A model generated the notes under the pieces. That model was not told where the DNA came from. It did no database searches and was given only the letters and a program-made list of their open reading frames with translations. Shown here one piece after another: positions 52,350 to 61,621 of a stretch of 64,000 nt of DNA (its first letter is position 1; each line of letters starts with the position of its first letter). The position numbers and the translations under genes were made by a program. Source of the DNA: Desulfovibrionaceae bacterium (GTDB lineage: Bacteria; Desulfobacterota; Desulfovibrionia; Desulfovibrionales; Desulfovibrionaceae); contig WRHY01000007.1 in assembly GCA_009783025.1 (NCBI GenBank), forward strand, positions 1 to 64,000, written 5' to 3'.

Positions 52350-53867
52350 ATGAAACGCATTTCCATTCTTTTGCTGGTCATGGCCTTCATGCTCAGCAGC
52401 GTGGCCGTCGCCAAGGCAGACGGCATTGATGTCAAGGTTAAGGGCCTGTGGCAGTATGCCATCGGTATCCAGCAAAACCGGACGTTCAGAAACTCTCCCA
52501 ACTGGTCCAACGGCAACCCTAGTGGTGCCAACCGCGCTGGCGTGGCGAATACCGGACAAAAACGCCGCCTCGACGACAGCTTTGAAGCCCGCCACCGCGT
52601 GCGCACCCAGATCAACTTCATTGCTTCCGAGTACCTACAAGGCGTGCTGCACTTTGAAATCGGCCACCTGGACTGGGGCCGGAGCGCTGCAAACAACATA
52701 GGCGGCGGCGCCGGCGGCGCTCTTGACGCTGACGGCGTGAACGTCAAGACCAAACATGCCTACCTTGACTGGATCATCCCGAACACCCAGGTGTCCGTGC
52801 GCATGGGTATCCAGGGCATGGCCCTGCCCTCGACCCGTCTCGGCAACCAGATCATCGCCGCGGACGTGGCCGGTATCACCGTCAGCTCCCCGATCACCGA
52901 CTGGCTGACCCTGACCGGCTTCTGGGCGCGCCCCTATGATCAGAACAGGTACAGCCCCGATATCAGGGACGAAGCCGACTTCTTCGGCCTTATCGCTCCG
53001 ATGAAGTTCAGCGGCTTTGCCGTCAACCCCTACTTTGTCTGGGGCCGCGCAGGCACGGGTTCCGGCTTTGCGCAATACGCCATACGCGGCGAATTCGCTG
53101 GTACCCACACTGCCCCCGGAATTCCCCCTACAAAGGCCAGTTCCACTGTCTGGTATCTTGGCTCCAACTTCAACGTGACCCTGCTCGATCCCCTGGTGTT
53201 CGGCATGGATGTGGCCTACGGCCGCATGCAGCAGGCCGAGTACATCTTCAGCGACAACACCGACGGACGTGTCGGTTCCCAGGGCTGGTACGTGGCCGCC
53301 ACCCTGGATTACAAGATGGACTGGGGTACTCCCGGCATCTTCGGCTGGTATGGTTCCGGCGATGACGCCAAGAAAGTCAGAGACAAGGGCATGCTCGGCC
53401 GTCTCCCGGCCGTCATGCTTGACACCAACGGCTTCAAGCCCACCAGCTTCGGTTCCGCCGGCTACTTCGGCAACAGCCAACAGGCCGCTCCCGCTGTTAT
53501 CGGCACCGCCACCGGCTCCTGGGGTATCGGCATCCAGACCGCTGACGTGACCTTTGTGAAGGATCTCAGCCACACCCTGCGTTTTGCCTACTACCAGGGA
53601 ACGAACGACAAGAACATGCCCAGAGAAAACGGTTGGGCTCCGGCCTGGTGCAGCGACCCCCTGTACCTGACCACCAAAGACTCCGTGTTTGAAGTCAACT
53701 TTGACCACAAGTATAATATCTATGAAAACCTGACTGCGGTGCTGGAACTCGGTTACCTGCATCTGCGTTCCGACAAGGCGACCTGGAATTCCGACTATGC
53801 CGGCAACACCGTCAAGAAGAACGACAACGCCTGGAAGGCGGAAGTCAGCTTCCGGTACGCCTTCTAG
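52350..53867 (+). CDS. Outer-membrane homotrimeric porin, Desulfovibrio type
   Basis: A 505-residue protein. The signal peptide MKRISILLLVMAFMLSSVAVA (cleavage near AKA-DG, about residue 24) is followed by alternating hydrophobic strands rich in Gly, Trp and Tyr, ending in AWKAEVSFRYAF with the C-terminal Phe of outer-membrane barrels. The type is the abundant porin of Desulfovibrio. A strong CAGGAGG ribosome-binding site and a hairpin-rich leader suggest high expression. Terminators follow at 53899 and 53933. Confidence 0.92.
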   Translation: MKRISILLLVMAFMLSSVAVAKADGIDVKVKGLWQYAIGIQQNRTFRNSPNWSNGNPSGANRAGVANTGQKRRLDDSFEARHRVRTQINFIASEYLQGVLHFEIGHLDWGRSAANNIGGGAGGALDADGVNVKTKHAYLDWIIPNTQVSVRMGIQGMALPSTRLGNQIIAADVAGITVSSPITDWLTLTGFWARPYDQNRYSPDIRDEADFFGLIAPMKFSGFAVNPYFVWGRAGTGSGFAQYAIRGEFAGTHTAPGIPPTKASSTVWYLGSNFNVTLLDPLVFGMDVAYGRMQQAEYIFSDNTDGRVGSQGWYVAATLDYKMDWGTPGIFGWYGSGDDAKKVRDKGMLGRLPAVMLDTNGFKPTSFGSAGYFGNSQQAAPAVIGTATGSWGIGIQTADVTFVKDLSHTLRFAYYQGTNDKNMPRENGWAPAWCSDPLYLTTKDSVFEVNFDHKYNIYENLTAVLELGYLHLRSDKATWNSDYAGNTVKKNDNAWKAEVSFRYAF

Positions 53868-53898
53868 GGTTGCCTCATTTGTCTTGTCATTTGCTTAT

Positions 53899-53964
53899 CC
53901 GGGGAGGCCATATGGCCTCCCCGGACACAATAAAGGAACCCGCCACCTGAGTGGCGGGTTCCTT
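53899..53964. terminator. Double hairpin terminator between porin and lon
   Basis: First a perfect 26-base palindrome, CCGGGGAGGCCAT and its complement (53899-53924), then AAGGAACCCGCCAC-CTGA-GTGGCGGGTTCCTT (53933-53964). The two genes converge here, so the structures serve both. Confidence 0.88.
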
Positions 53965-53991
53965 CGCTTTGAACACTGTATGAAGCGGCTT

Positions 53992-56538
53992 TTAGCGCGG
54001 GGCCAGGCTCAGGGCCTTTTCCCGGCTGGAACTCCGTCTGCGCAAGGGCTTTTTCTCTGTGCCCGACTTGGGAGTCCCGGAAGGGACGGCCTTGGCCGCT
54101 TTCTTTTTTGAGGAAGAGAAGGCGAACTTCAGCACTTCCTCCAGTGTTTCCACAGGATGCACCGCCACCTGGGCCAGCAGATCCTTGGGAATATCCTCCA
54201 GGTCCTTTTCATTCCGTTTGGGAATGAGCACGTCGGACAAGCCTCTGCCGACAGCGGCCAGAATTTTTTCCTTGATTCCGCCCACGGGCAGCACCCGTCC
54301 GCGCAGGGTGATTTCCCCGGTCATGGCCAGGCTCTCGCGCACGGGTTTGCCGGTCAGAGCGGAAACCAGGGCCGTGGCCAGGGTTACGCCCGCTGAAGGG
54401 CCATCCTTGGGCGTGGCGCCGGCCGGAACGTGCACATGGAGATCCAGGTTGCTGTTGAATTCCGGATCAATACCCAGTTCTTTGGCATGGCTGCGGGCGT
54501 AACTGATCGCGGCCTGGGCGCTTTCCTTCATCACATCGCCGAGCTGGCCGGTCAGGGTGACTCCGCCCTTGCCCTGCATGGTTGAGACTTCCACGTTCAA
54601 AACCTCGCCGCCGTGGGGCGTCCAGGCCAGGCCGACGGCCAGGCCGGGGTGGGGGATTTTGTCCAGATCCTCATCCAGATACCGGGCCGCGCCGAGCAAC
54701 TCCTTGAGGGCAGCCTTGCTGACCTTGAACGGTCCCTTGGTTCCTTCGGCTTTTTTACGGGCCAGTTTGCGGCATACCGCGCCGATTTCGCGTTCCAGGC
54801 TGCGCACGCCCGCTTCACGGGTGTAGCCTTGGATGATCTCCTCCAGCACGCCCTTTTCAAAGTGCACGTCGTTCTTTTTCAGGCCGTTTTCCCTGGCCTG
54901 GCGGTCAACCAGGTAGCGTTCGGCAATACCGAGCTTTTCCTGCATGGTATAGCCGGGAATGCGGATAATCTCCATGCGGTCCTTGAGCGGCCCCGGAATG
55001 GTGTCCAGGTGGTTGGCCGTGCAGATGAACATAACCTTGGACAGGTCAAAGGGCACGCTCAGGAAGTGATCGCTGAAGGTGTTGTTCTGTTCGGGGTCCA
55101 GCACCTCAAGCAGGGCGGAGGAAGGGTCGCCCCGGAAGTCGGAACCGATTTTATCCACTTCGTCCAGCATGATCACCGGGTTACGTGTTCCGGCCAACTT
55201 GATGCCCTGGATGATGCGGCCGGGCAAAGCGCCCACATAGGTGCGGCGATGCCCCCGGATTTCCGCTTCGTCGCGCATCCCGCCAAGGGACATGCGCTGG
55301 AACTGGCGGCCCATGGAACGGGCAATGGAGCGGCCCAGAGAGGTTTTTCCCACGCCGGGAGGACCCACAAAGCACAGGATGGGGCTCTTTGATTTGGGGT
55401 TCAGCTTGCGCACGGACAGAAATTCCAGAATGCGGTCCTTGACCTTTTCCAGGCCGTAGTGATCCTCTTCCAGAATTTTCCTGGCTTTGATGATGTCCAG
55501 GCGATCCCGGGAAAGCTTGGCCCAGGGCAGTTCAGAGATCCACTCCAGATAGTTGCGCACCACACTGGCTTCCGAAGATTCGGCATGCATGGAAGACAAG
55601 CGCTTTAACTGCTTGTCCGCCTCCTTGCGCACTTCGGGCGGAAGCTTGGCCTTGTCCAGGGCTTCGGCCAGTTCGGCAATATCGTCATCTTCGTTGGAAG
55701 GCCCTTCGCCCAGTTCCTTGCGGATTGCCTTGAGCTGTTCGCGCAGATAGTATTCACGCTGGGCCTTGTCCATGCCCTCGCGCGCGGTTTCCTGAATATG
55801 GGCCTGCATGGAAGCCACCTCGGCTTCCTTGGCCAGATGCTCATTGACCATGCGCAGGCGCTCAACAGGATCAAGGGTTTCCAGAAGCTCCTGGGCTTCA
55901 CCAATTTTGAGCCGCAGGTTGGAGGCAATAAGGTCGGCCAGCCTGCCGGGATGGTCGATGCTGCCGAGAACATTGCTGATGTCCGGGGAGGCCATGCCGC
56001 GCAGAGAAAGAATGCGTTCACTCTGCTCGCGCACGGCGCGCATCATGGCTTCCGTGGCCACGCTGGAGGGAATATGCTCCTGCTCCGGCAGGGGCTGTAT
56101 TTCAGCCTCAAGATAGGCTTTGTCGTCGGTGATGGCCAAAGCGCGGGCGCGGCTGACCCCCTGGACGAGGAGCTTGAGCCGTCCGTCCGGAAGCTTGAGC
56201 ATACGCATGATCATGACCACTGTGCCGAGCGTGTGCACATCGTCGGGACCGGGTTTGTCCACCTGTTCGTCCTTCTGCGTGAGGATAAGCAGGTAACGGT
56301 TCTTTTGCAGGGCCGCTTCGACGGCCTGTACGGAAGCGTCTCTGCCCACGAACAAAGGCAGAATCGTGTAATTAAAAAGCACCACGTCACGCACCGGCAA
56401 CACCGGGAGGCGGCTTGGCAATTCAGGCGTATTTTCAATAGGAGCGGACAAGGCCTGCTCGTCGGGGGTCATCTCGGAGACAGTTTCCTGTGCGGGTTCA
56501 AATTGCGCGTCATTATCGGCATCAATGGTATGTGTCAT
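53992..56538 (-). CDS. lon: ATP-dependent protease Lon
   Basis: An 848-residue protein. An N-terminal substrate-binding domain ([20 protein letters not shown], about 45-64) is followed by a coiled-coil region, an AAA+ module with [11 protein letters not shown] (about 391) and a protease domain with the catalytic Ser in [12 protein letters not shown] (about 715) and Lys downstream. Slightly longer than E. coli Lon owing to a basic Ser/Lys/Arg-rich C-terminal tail of about 40 residues. It degrades misfolded and regulatory proteins in the cytoplasm. Confidence 0.97.
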   Translation of the reverse strand: MTHTIDADNDAQFEPAQETVSEMTPDEQALSAPIENTPELPSRLPVLPVRDVVLFNYTILPLFVGRDASVQAVEAALQKNRYLLILTQKDEQVDKPGPDDVHTLGTVVMIMRMLKLPDGRLKLLVQGVSRARALAITDDKAYLEAEIQPLPEQEHIPSSVATEAMMRAVREQSERILSLRGMASPDISNVLGSIDHPGRLADLIASNLRLKIGEAQELLETLDPVERLRMVNEHLAKEAEVASMQAHIQETAREGMDKAQREYYLREQLKAIRKELGEGPSNEDDDIAELAEALDKAKLPPEVRKEADKQLKRLSSMHAESSEASVVRNYLEWISELPWAKLSRDRLDIIKARKILEEDHYGLEKVKDRILEFLSVRKLNPKSKSPILCFVGPPGVGKTSLGRSIARSMGRQFQRMSLGGMRDEAEIRGHRRTYVGALPGRIIQGIKLAGTRNPVIMLDEVDKIGSDFRGDPSSALLEVLDPEQNNTFSDHFLSVPFDLSKVMFICTANHLDTIPGPLKDRMEIIRIPGYTMQEKLGIAERYLVDRQARENGLKKNDVHFEKGVLEEIIQGYTREAGVRSLEREIGAVCRKLARKKAEGTKGPFKVSKAALKELLGAARYLDEDLDKIPHPGLAVGLAWTPHGGEVLNVEVSTMQGKGGVTLTGQLGDVMKESAQAAISYARSHAKELGIDPEFNSNLDLHVHVPAGATPKDGPSAGVTLATALVSALTGKPVRESLAMTGEITLRGRVLPVGGIKEKILAAVGRGLSDVLIPKRNEKDLEDIPKDLLAQVAVHPVETLEEVLKFAFSSSKKKAAKAVPSGTPKSGTEKKPLRRRSSSREKALSLAPR

Positions 56539-56831
56539 AAAAGAACCTCACTATATAGGACAGACTTTTCAGTCCTTAAGATAAATATCTTTTCAGCTTT
56601 GTCAAAGCGCGGAAAAAAGAACGGACCGATAGAGCGTTTTAATTTTTTGGAGGAGGAAAATTTCTCTTGCCTGTATTATTTATACGCTCCCCCTTGCGAT
56701 TTTTTACATCACCGTATATGTCTAAAAAATGACTAGAGACATTCAGGCAAGTTTTCCATAAGCGCGAGATATGCGTTGTAACTCCTGCGCGACAAGGGTG
56801 TGAAGAGTTTTTTCCAGACAGAGAGCCGGTA
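56539..56831. other. Divergent intergenic region upstream of lon
   Basis: A 293-bp gap holding the promoters of lon and the next plus-strand gene. It is AT-rich near 56540-56730. No heat-shock operator such as a CIRCE repeat was seen, and no gene. Confidence 0.35.
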
Positions 56832-57605
56832 ATGCTGAACCAGACGGCCACGACAAAAAAAATCGCGCGGGTATGCGCGTTTTGTGCGTGTGCGCTGGTG
56901 GTGGTGTGGGGCGGAGCGTCGGCCGCTGGAGCGGCGCAGCGGGAACAGACCAGGCCGGTGCTTGTCCGGTCCGCGAAGCCGGTTCCGGTCCGCGTTGCGC
57001 CTGCCGCTCAGCCGAAGGCGGCGGCAAAGAATACGTCCAAGGATGTGAAGCAGGGCAAGGCCGAGCCGGTCAAGAAGTCCGGGAACATCGCCACGCGAAA
57101 GGGAAGCAAAGGGTTTACCGGCAATCCTCTGGCCCTGGAGCGCCGCCCGGCCACGGACGGGCAAAAAAGGGCCAAGGTCGTGTACGGTGCTGAAGGACAA
57201 CGGCGCGAACAATCCTTGACCTTGGGCGAAGACAGGGTAAGCATGTCCGCTACGAGGCGCAAGATACCCGAAAGCCGCTTGACGCCGGCCCGGACGCCCT
57301 TTTCAGGAGGAGAAAACACCTTGCCGTACATGGAATCGGATCCGCCGCCCGAGGTGAGTATGCAGTACAAGCTGCGGAATAACGCGACCACCCGGCTGAC
57401 GGTCAATCCTCAGGATTTGGCTTCCCCGCTCTATCGCCCGGTTGAAAATGACGGACGGATTACTGCCGCCGGAGTGTATATGGACGTGGAGGTGAAGCCC
57501 GATGTGCGGCTCCAGGTGGGTGGGGAATATCACGATGTTGAAGCGCGCGACGCCTCGGCAGGCGCCTCGCAGGGGGCCGCTGTAGGCCTCCAGTGGCGTT
57601 TTTAG
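56832..57605 (+). CDS. Hypothetical exported basic protein
   Basis: A 257-residue protein. An N-terminal hydrophobic segment (about 12-33, ending ASAAGAA) looks like a signal peptide. A Lys/Pro/Ala-rich low-complexity stretch (about 40-95) follows, then a C-terminal region of strand-like repeats ending AAVGLQWRF, as in outer-membrane anchored proteins. No family is recognised. The ribosome-binding site is weak (GAGAGCCGGTA). Confidence 0.65.
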   Translation: MLNQTATTKKIARVCAFCACALVVVWGGASAAGAAQREQTRPVLVRSAKPVPVRVAPAAQPKAAAKNTSKDVKQGKAEPVKKSGNIATRKGSKGFTGNPLALERRPATDGQKRAKVVYGAEGQRREQSLTLGEDRVSMSATRRKIPESRLTPARTPFSGGENTLPYMESDPPPEVSMQYKLRNNATTRLTVNPQDLASPLYRPVENDGRITAAGVYMDVEVKPDVRLQVGGEYHDVEARDASAGASQGAAVGLQWRF

Positions 57606-57673
57606 GATTGGAAAAAGTACGCTTGAGCGAGATCGCTTAAACGTAGAATCTATAGACAGAAGAGGAAATTCTC

Positions 57674-58489
57674 ATGTCCATGCTGTGCCGTTTTTTACTG
57701 CTTACTGTTCTTTTGCTGTGCTTTACCGGCCAGGTTCTTGCGGCGGATGCCCCGGTTGCTCCCCCGAACGCCGAAGCGCAGAAAATCCTGCAACAGGTTG
57801 CCGACGCCTATGACGCCAAGGATTTCGCCAAAGCCAAGGAATTGTTGCAGCCGCTTGCGGATAAAAATGATCCATATGCTACGTTTGCTCTCGGTCTGAT
57901 GGCCGCGCGGGGCGAAGGCGGATCGCAGGACTTGCAGGCCGCCGAATCCTGGTGGAAAAAGTCGGCCGACGCCGGCAACCCGCAGGCCCAGTTCAATCTC
58001 GGTTATCTTTATTTCAAAGGGGCTCTTGGAACGCAAGACTTGCCCAAGGCCCGCGCGCTCTGGAACAAGGCGGCCAAGGCCGGGCACCCGGATGCCCTGT
58101 ACGGCCTGGGGATTATGCTGCTGACCGGCGAAGGCGGCGACCGTGATGTGGCTGCCGGGCTCAAGGCTTTTGAGGGGGCGGCGTCTTTCGGGCATCCTTT
58201 GGCCGAGTTCGCGCTCGGGCAGGCCTATCTTGAGGGCCAGGCCGTGAAAAAGGACGTTAAAAAGGGCAGGGAACTCCTGAAAAGGGCGGCTGATAAGGGC
58301 ATGCCCGAAGCCAAGGCTGCCCTGGAAGCTCTTGATGGTAAAAAGCCTGCTCAGGGCAAACAGGGCCAGCAGAGCCAGCAGAAACCCGCTCAGAAAAAGC
58401 CCGCTCAGAAGAAGCCGGATGCCAAGCCTGCGGAAAAGCCCGCGGAACAAAAACCGGCCATGAATTGGGGCACATTGCCCGCACAGTAG
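57674..58489 (+). CDS. Sel1-repeat protein, periplasmic
   Basis: A 271-residue protein. A signal peptide (LLLTVLLLCFTGQVLA, cleavage near residue 22) is followed by about five Sel1-like repeats, for example AESWWKKSADAGNPQAQFNL and ALWNKAAKAGHPDALYGLG. The C-terminal 45 residues are Lys/Pro/Gln-rich (repeated AQKKP). Sel1 proteins scaffold protein complexes; the partner is unknown. Its start follows AGAGGAAATTCTC. A hairpin (58489-58519) begins at its stop codon. Confidence 0.85.
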   Translation: MSMLCRFLLLTVLLLCFTGQVLAADAPVAPPNAEAQKILQQVADAYDAKDFAKAKELLQPLADKNDPYATFALGLMAARGEGGSQDLQAAESWWKKSADAGNPQAQFNLGYLYFKGALGTQDLPKARALWNKAAKAGHPDALYGLGIMLLTGEGGDRDVAAGLKAFEGAASFGHPLAEFALGQAYLEGQAVKKDVKKGRELLKRAADKGMPEAKAALEALDGKKPAQGKQGQQSQQKPAQKKPAQKKPDAKPAEKPAEQKPAMNWGTLPAQ

Positions 58490-58600
58490 AGAATTTCACC
58501 TTGAAAAGGTGAAATTCTCAGCAAGGATTTGCTCGCAAATCCTTGCCGCGAGATTGGCGTAGGCGGGCTTTGCCGAGATAGTCAACCCGCCGTTGTTCTA
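58489..58600. repeat. Terminator-like hairpin plus family-3 repeat, copy 2
   Basis: GAGAATTTCACCTT-GAA-AAGGTGAAATTCTC is a perfect 14-base stem (58489-58519) starting at the stop codon. It is followed by GCAAGGATTTG-CTCG-CAAATCCTTGC (58521-58546) and GCGGGCTTTGCCGAGATAGT, the reverse complement of the family-3 arrangement at 36290-36370. Confidence 0.75.
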
Positions 58601-58702
58601 TGGCTGGACTACCGTGGTATTCAACCTTATGCCGCACCAACAGCCTGAACAGTTAAGCGACAATCTCAAGCGTAAACTGCTATAATAAGTAAAGGAATGC
58701 CC

Positions 58703-59653
58703 ATGCCGCAGCTTCTGAATTCCGAGGAGTACCTGTCCAGACTGTTGTCCCTCCCGCGTCCCGGCGAGGAAAATATTCTCGCTTTTTATGAGCATCGCAT
58801 TGGAGCCGTGGGACGTGATCCCCGTCTGATGCTGCTGCCTCTGGACGACCATCTTGCGCACAGGGGGGACGGTATTTTCGAGACCATCAAATACGTGGAT
58901 GGCCGCATGTACCTGTTGGACAAGCACCTGGAACGCATGCAAACGTCCGCCGGGGGTATTTATCTTGAGCCGCCCTGCCCCTGGGAGGAAATCCGCGCGT
59001 TGATCCTGGCCGTGGCCGCGGCGGGTGGAGAAAGGACAGGGCAAATGCGGGTGCTGCTCGGGCGTGGACCGGGCAGTTTCGGCATTGACCCGGCGGAATC
59101 CCCGGTTCCCAGTCTGTATATTGTGGCGTACCGTTTCACGCCCAAGCCGGAAAGCTGGTATGAAAAGGGGCTCAAGGGGTTCCGCACCGGCATTCCGGCC
59201 AAACAGGGGTATCTGGCGCGGATCAAGAACGCCAACTACCTGCCCAACGTCCTCATGATCCGGGAAGCCAGGGAACTGGGCAAGGACGTGCCCTTCTGCT
59301 TTGATGACGAGGGCTATTTGGCTGAGAGCGCCATTGCCAATATTTGTCTGGTGAACAGCGACGGCATGCTTGAAGTGCCGGAATTCACCAATTCGCTCCC
59401 CGGCACGACCGTAAAACGCGCTCTGAAACTGCTTGACGGCAAGGTGGCGCACCGCATGCGCCGGATTACGGAAGCGGATATTTCCCGCGCTTCCGAAGTG
59501 CTCCTGCTTGGTACCGGGCCCGATTGCGTGGCTGTGGCGGACTACGAGGGCCAGAGCATCGGCAGCGGCAGGCAGGGGCCGGTATGTGCCTTGCTGCGCT
59601 CGCTGATCAACGAGGACATCAGAACCACAGGTACGCCCGTGCCGTATAAATAG
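58703..59653 (+). CDS. Class IV aminotransferase (branched-chain/aminodeoxychorismate lyase family)
   Basis: A 316-residue PLP enzyme of fold type IV. HRGDGIFETIKYVDGRMYLLDKHL (about 54-77) is the N-terminal domain signature, a Lys in ARIKNANYLPNVLM is the likely PLP-binding residue, and FDDEGYLAESAIANICLVN with GTTVKRAL complete the site. This pattern fits 4-amino-4-deoxychorismate lyase (PabC) or a branched-chain/D-amino-acid transaminase; no pabA/B gene is next to it to decide. The start is the second ATG, seven bases after AAAGGA. Confidence 0.87.
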   Translation: MPQLLNSEEYLSRLLSLPRPGEENILAFYEHRIGAVGRDPRLMLLPLDDHLAHRGDGIFETIKYVDGRMYLLDKHLERMQTSAGGIYLEPPCPWEEIRALILAVAAAGGERTGQMRVLLGRGPGSFGIDPAESPVPSLYIVAYRFTPKPESWYEKGLKGFRTGIPAKQGYLARIKNANYLPNVLMIREARELGKDVPFCFDDEGYLAESAIANICLVNSDGMLEVPEFTNSLPGTTVKRALKLLDGKVAHRMRRITEADISRASEVLLLGTGPDCVAVADYEGQSIGSGRQGPVCALLRSLINEDIRTTGTPVPYK

Positions 59654-59666
59654 GGGGGTAGTGCGC

Positions 59667-60752
59667 TTATGTATTTTCCAGGGAAATGCCGGCGCTTTCA
59701 AAGGTAGCCATGTCGTTGTAAATACGGGCCGCCGCATCAAGCAGGGTGAAGCCGAGGGCCGCGCCGGTGCCTTCGCCAAGGCGCATGCCCAGGTCAAGCA
59801 GCGGCTTTTGCCCGAGCGCTTCCAGAACTCTGCCGTGCCCCGCCTCGGCTGAGCCGTGGCAGAAAAAGCAATAATCGCGCACAGCAGGAGCCAGTCGGAC
59901 GGCGGCAACATAGGCGGCCGTCGCAATGAAGCCGTCAATCATCACGGCCATGTTTCTGGCCGCGCCGCCGATAATCAGCCCGGCCAGGGCGGCGATTTCA
60001 AAGCCTCCAAGGGCGGCCAGAACAGCAATGGGATCGCCTCCGGCCACGGCTTCCCGATTCACATCCAGGGACTGCTGAATGATTTTTGTTTTATGTCCCA
60101 GCCCGGCCGGAGGAATGCCCGCGCCCATGCCGGTCATGTCAAGGGCGGAAAAGCCCAGGTAAGCGCAAAAAAGGGCGCTGGACGGGGTAGTGTTGCCGAT
60201 ACCCATTTCTCCGGTGCCCAGTACCCGGATTCCTTCCTGGCGAGCCGTTTCAGCAAGATCGATGCCGAGTTGCAAAGCCCTGGCGCACTGCTCAAGAGTC
60301 ATGGCCGGGTCTTTGGCCATGTTGGCCGTGCCCCTGGCGATTTTGGCATCGATAAGACGGGGATGGGGCTGAAAAGGCTCGGCATCCACGCCCGCGTCCA
60401 CGACCCGGATATCCGCTCCGGCCGCTTCACACAAGCAATTGACGCCCGCACCTCCGCGCAGAAAATTCAGCACCATCAGAACCGTCACTTCCTTGGGGCT
60501 TGAGGCCACGCCTTCCGCTACCACGCCGTGATCGCCCGCAATGGTGAACATGCGCGCCGGACGAGCCTCAAGCGGGGCTTTTCCCTGGATGCCATAGAGC
60601 TGTCGGGCCATGTCTTCAAGACGGCCCAGACTGCCAAGGGGTTTGGTCAGGGAGTCGAGACGGGTCTGGGCAATATCCATGCGGGCCGTATCGACAGGGA
60701 CGACAGCCTCGCACTCGCGGGCGAGAGAAGGGGAGAGAAGGGACGACGGCAT
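59667..60752 (-). CDS. cobT: Nicotinate-nucleotide:dimethylbenzimidazole phosphoribosyltransferase
   Basis: A 361-residue protein. It transfers the ribosyl phosphate to the lower-ligand base of cobalamin. TKPLGSLGRLEDMARQL, the GEMGIGNTTPSSAL loop and RLGEGTGAALGFTLLD with the catalytic Glu are the family hallmarks. Start: ATG 60752; a GTG twelve bases upstream is possible. Provision of complete corrinoids matches the corrinoid-protein array elsewhere in the window, though no other cob genes adjoin. It is convergent with the aminotransferase gene. Confidence 0.95.
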   Translation of the reverse strand: MPSSLLSPSLARECEAVVPVDTARMDIAQTRLDSLTKPLGSLGRLEDMARQLYGIQGKAPLEARPARMFTIAGDHGVVAEGVASSPKEVTVLMVLNFLRGGAGVNCLCEAAGADIRVVDAGVDAEPFQPHPRLIDAKIARGTANMAKDPAMTLEQCARALQLGIDLAETARQEGIRVLGTGEMGIGNTTPSSALFCAYLGFSALDMTGMGAGIPPAGLGHKTKIIQQSLDVNREAVAGGDPIAVLAALGGFEIAALAGLIIGGAARNMAVMIDGFIATAAYVAAVRLAPAVRDYCFFCHGSAEAGHGRVLEALGQKPLLDLGMRLGEGTGAALGFTLLDAAARIYNDMATFESAGISLENT

Positions 60753-61150
60753 GGTAAATCTCACAGGGAAAATGTATACAGCCGGGCAAAGACCGGCAGA
60801 GTGACGGTTGTACAGTCAAGTGCCACTGACGGGCAAGTGGAAAAACGATTCGGTAGCGCCTCAGTTTGTCGTGATACTTTGTCAGGCTTGTTTGCGCTCC
60901 GGGGGCAGGGCCGAAGAGCCCAGCCCCCATCGCGCAAAGCTGCGCCTTCCTCGTCTGACGACAAACTGAGGCGCTACCGGCATTGCTCAAGCCGGGGTAC
61001 TGCCAACGATTTGCGGAGAATACGCATTCTTGACTTGACAGGCCAGAGTGCGGCGGCTATCAGCAAAGAAAACACTTGAAGTGCATTTTCACCTATTTGT
61101 AATAAAAACAAAGGGCTGGAAACAGCACCGAAAACCGACTGGAGGACGCT
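60753..61150. other. Intergenic region between cobT and ferredoxin gene
   Basis: Contains the family-2 repeat copy C (60851-60978) and, nearer the ferredoxin gene, an AT-rich stretch (61055-61140) that should hold its promoter. No cobalamin riboswitch was recognised upstream of cobT. No gene is apparent. Confidence 0.4.
60851..60978. repeat. Family-2 inverted-repeat element, copy C
   Basis: A 128-bp element with perfect ends GGTAGCGCCTCAGTTTGTCG and CGACAAACTGAGGCGCTACC, and an inner GGGGGCAGGGC/GCCCAGCCCCC hairpin. This is the best-preserved copy of the family seen at 49571 and 51340. Confidence 0.85.
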
Positions 61151-61339
61151 ATGGCTTGGAATGTGACGGTTGATACTGACAAATGTAACGGCGACAGCGA
61201 ATGCGTGGATGTTTGCCCTGTCGAAGTTTATGAACTGCAGGACGGGAAGGCTGTTGCCGTGAACGCCGAAGAATGCCTCGGCTGCGACTCCTGTGTGGAA
61301 GTGTGCGAAACCGGCGCCATTACGATTGAAGAAGTGTAG
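61151..61339 (+). CDS. Small ferredoxin with an Asp-for-Cys substitution
   Basis: A 62-residue two-cluster ferredoxin. The first motif reads Cys12-x2-Asp15-x2-Cys18-x3-Cys22-Pro, so the second Cys is Asp; the second motif has all four cysteines (42, 45, 48, 52) followed by Glu instead of Pro. Desulfovibrio africanus ferredoxin III has this same Asp change, which yields a labile [3Fe-4S]/[4Fe-4S] cluster. A strong GGAGGACGCT ribosome-binding site is present. It is probably a main electron carrier for IorAB and related enzymes. Confidence 0.95.
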   Translation: MAWNVTVDTDKCNGDSECVDVCPVEVYELQDGKAVAVNAEECLGCDSCVEVCETGAITIEEV

Positions 61340-61500
61340 GAACTCTCTCCCAATAGTTCTTTTGTCCAAATAGCTGCGTCACCCGGTCTTTTTTGCTCCG
61401 GTCGAGTACCATAAGAGTACACTCCCTTCGCAAAAAGGACCGGGTTCCTTGCTCTTGGAGCAAAAGCCCTTATTTGGAGACAATTCCTAGTTCGCGCCTG
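61340..61500. repeat. Large imperfect palindrome after the ferredoxin gene
   Basis: Core stem CCCGGTCTTTTTTGC (61382-61396) with GCAAAAAGGACCGGG (61430-61444), one mismatch. Outer arms GAACT...TTGTCCAAATAG and CTTATTTGGAGACAA...AGTTC bring the total to about 155 bases. It resembles the other hairpin elements in scale but not in sequence. Confidence 0.5.
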
Positions 61501-61516
61501 ACGCAATAAGGTTCCT

Positions 61517-61581
61517 CTCCGGCCCCTGCAAGCGCGAGGGCCGGAGGGATTCTTTCTCCGGCGCAAGGCCGGAGTCTTTTT
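61517..61581 (+). terminator. Tandem hairpins with T-run
   Basis: CTCCGGCCC...GGGCCGGAG (61517-61546), then CTCCGGCGCAAGGCCGGAG (61556-61574) followed by TCTTTTT. It lies 40 bases upstream of the YkgJ gene. Confidence 0.75.
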
Positions 61582-61621
61582 GTCAGGGTTTGTTCCCACT
61601 CACTCTCGTTCCGGAGCACAC

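Noticed and set aside
60753..60850. Cobalamin riboswitch upstream of cobT
   Set aside because: No B12-box or conserved fold visible; the gap is only short and filled by a repeat.
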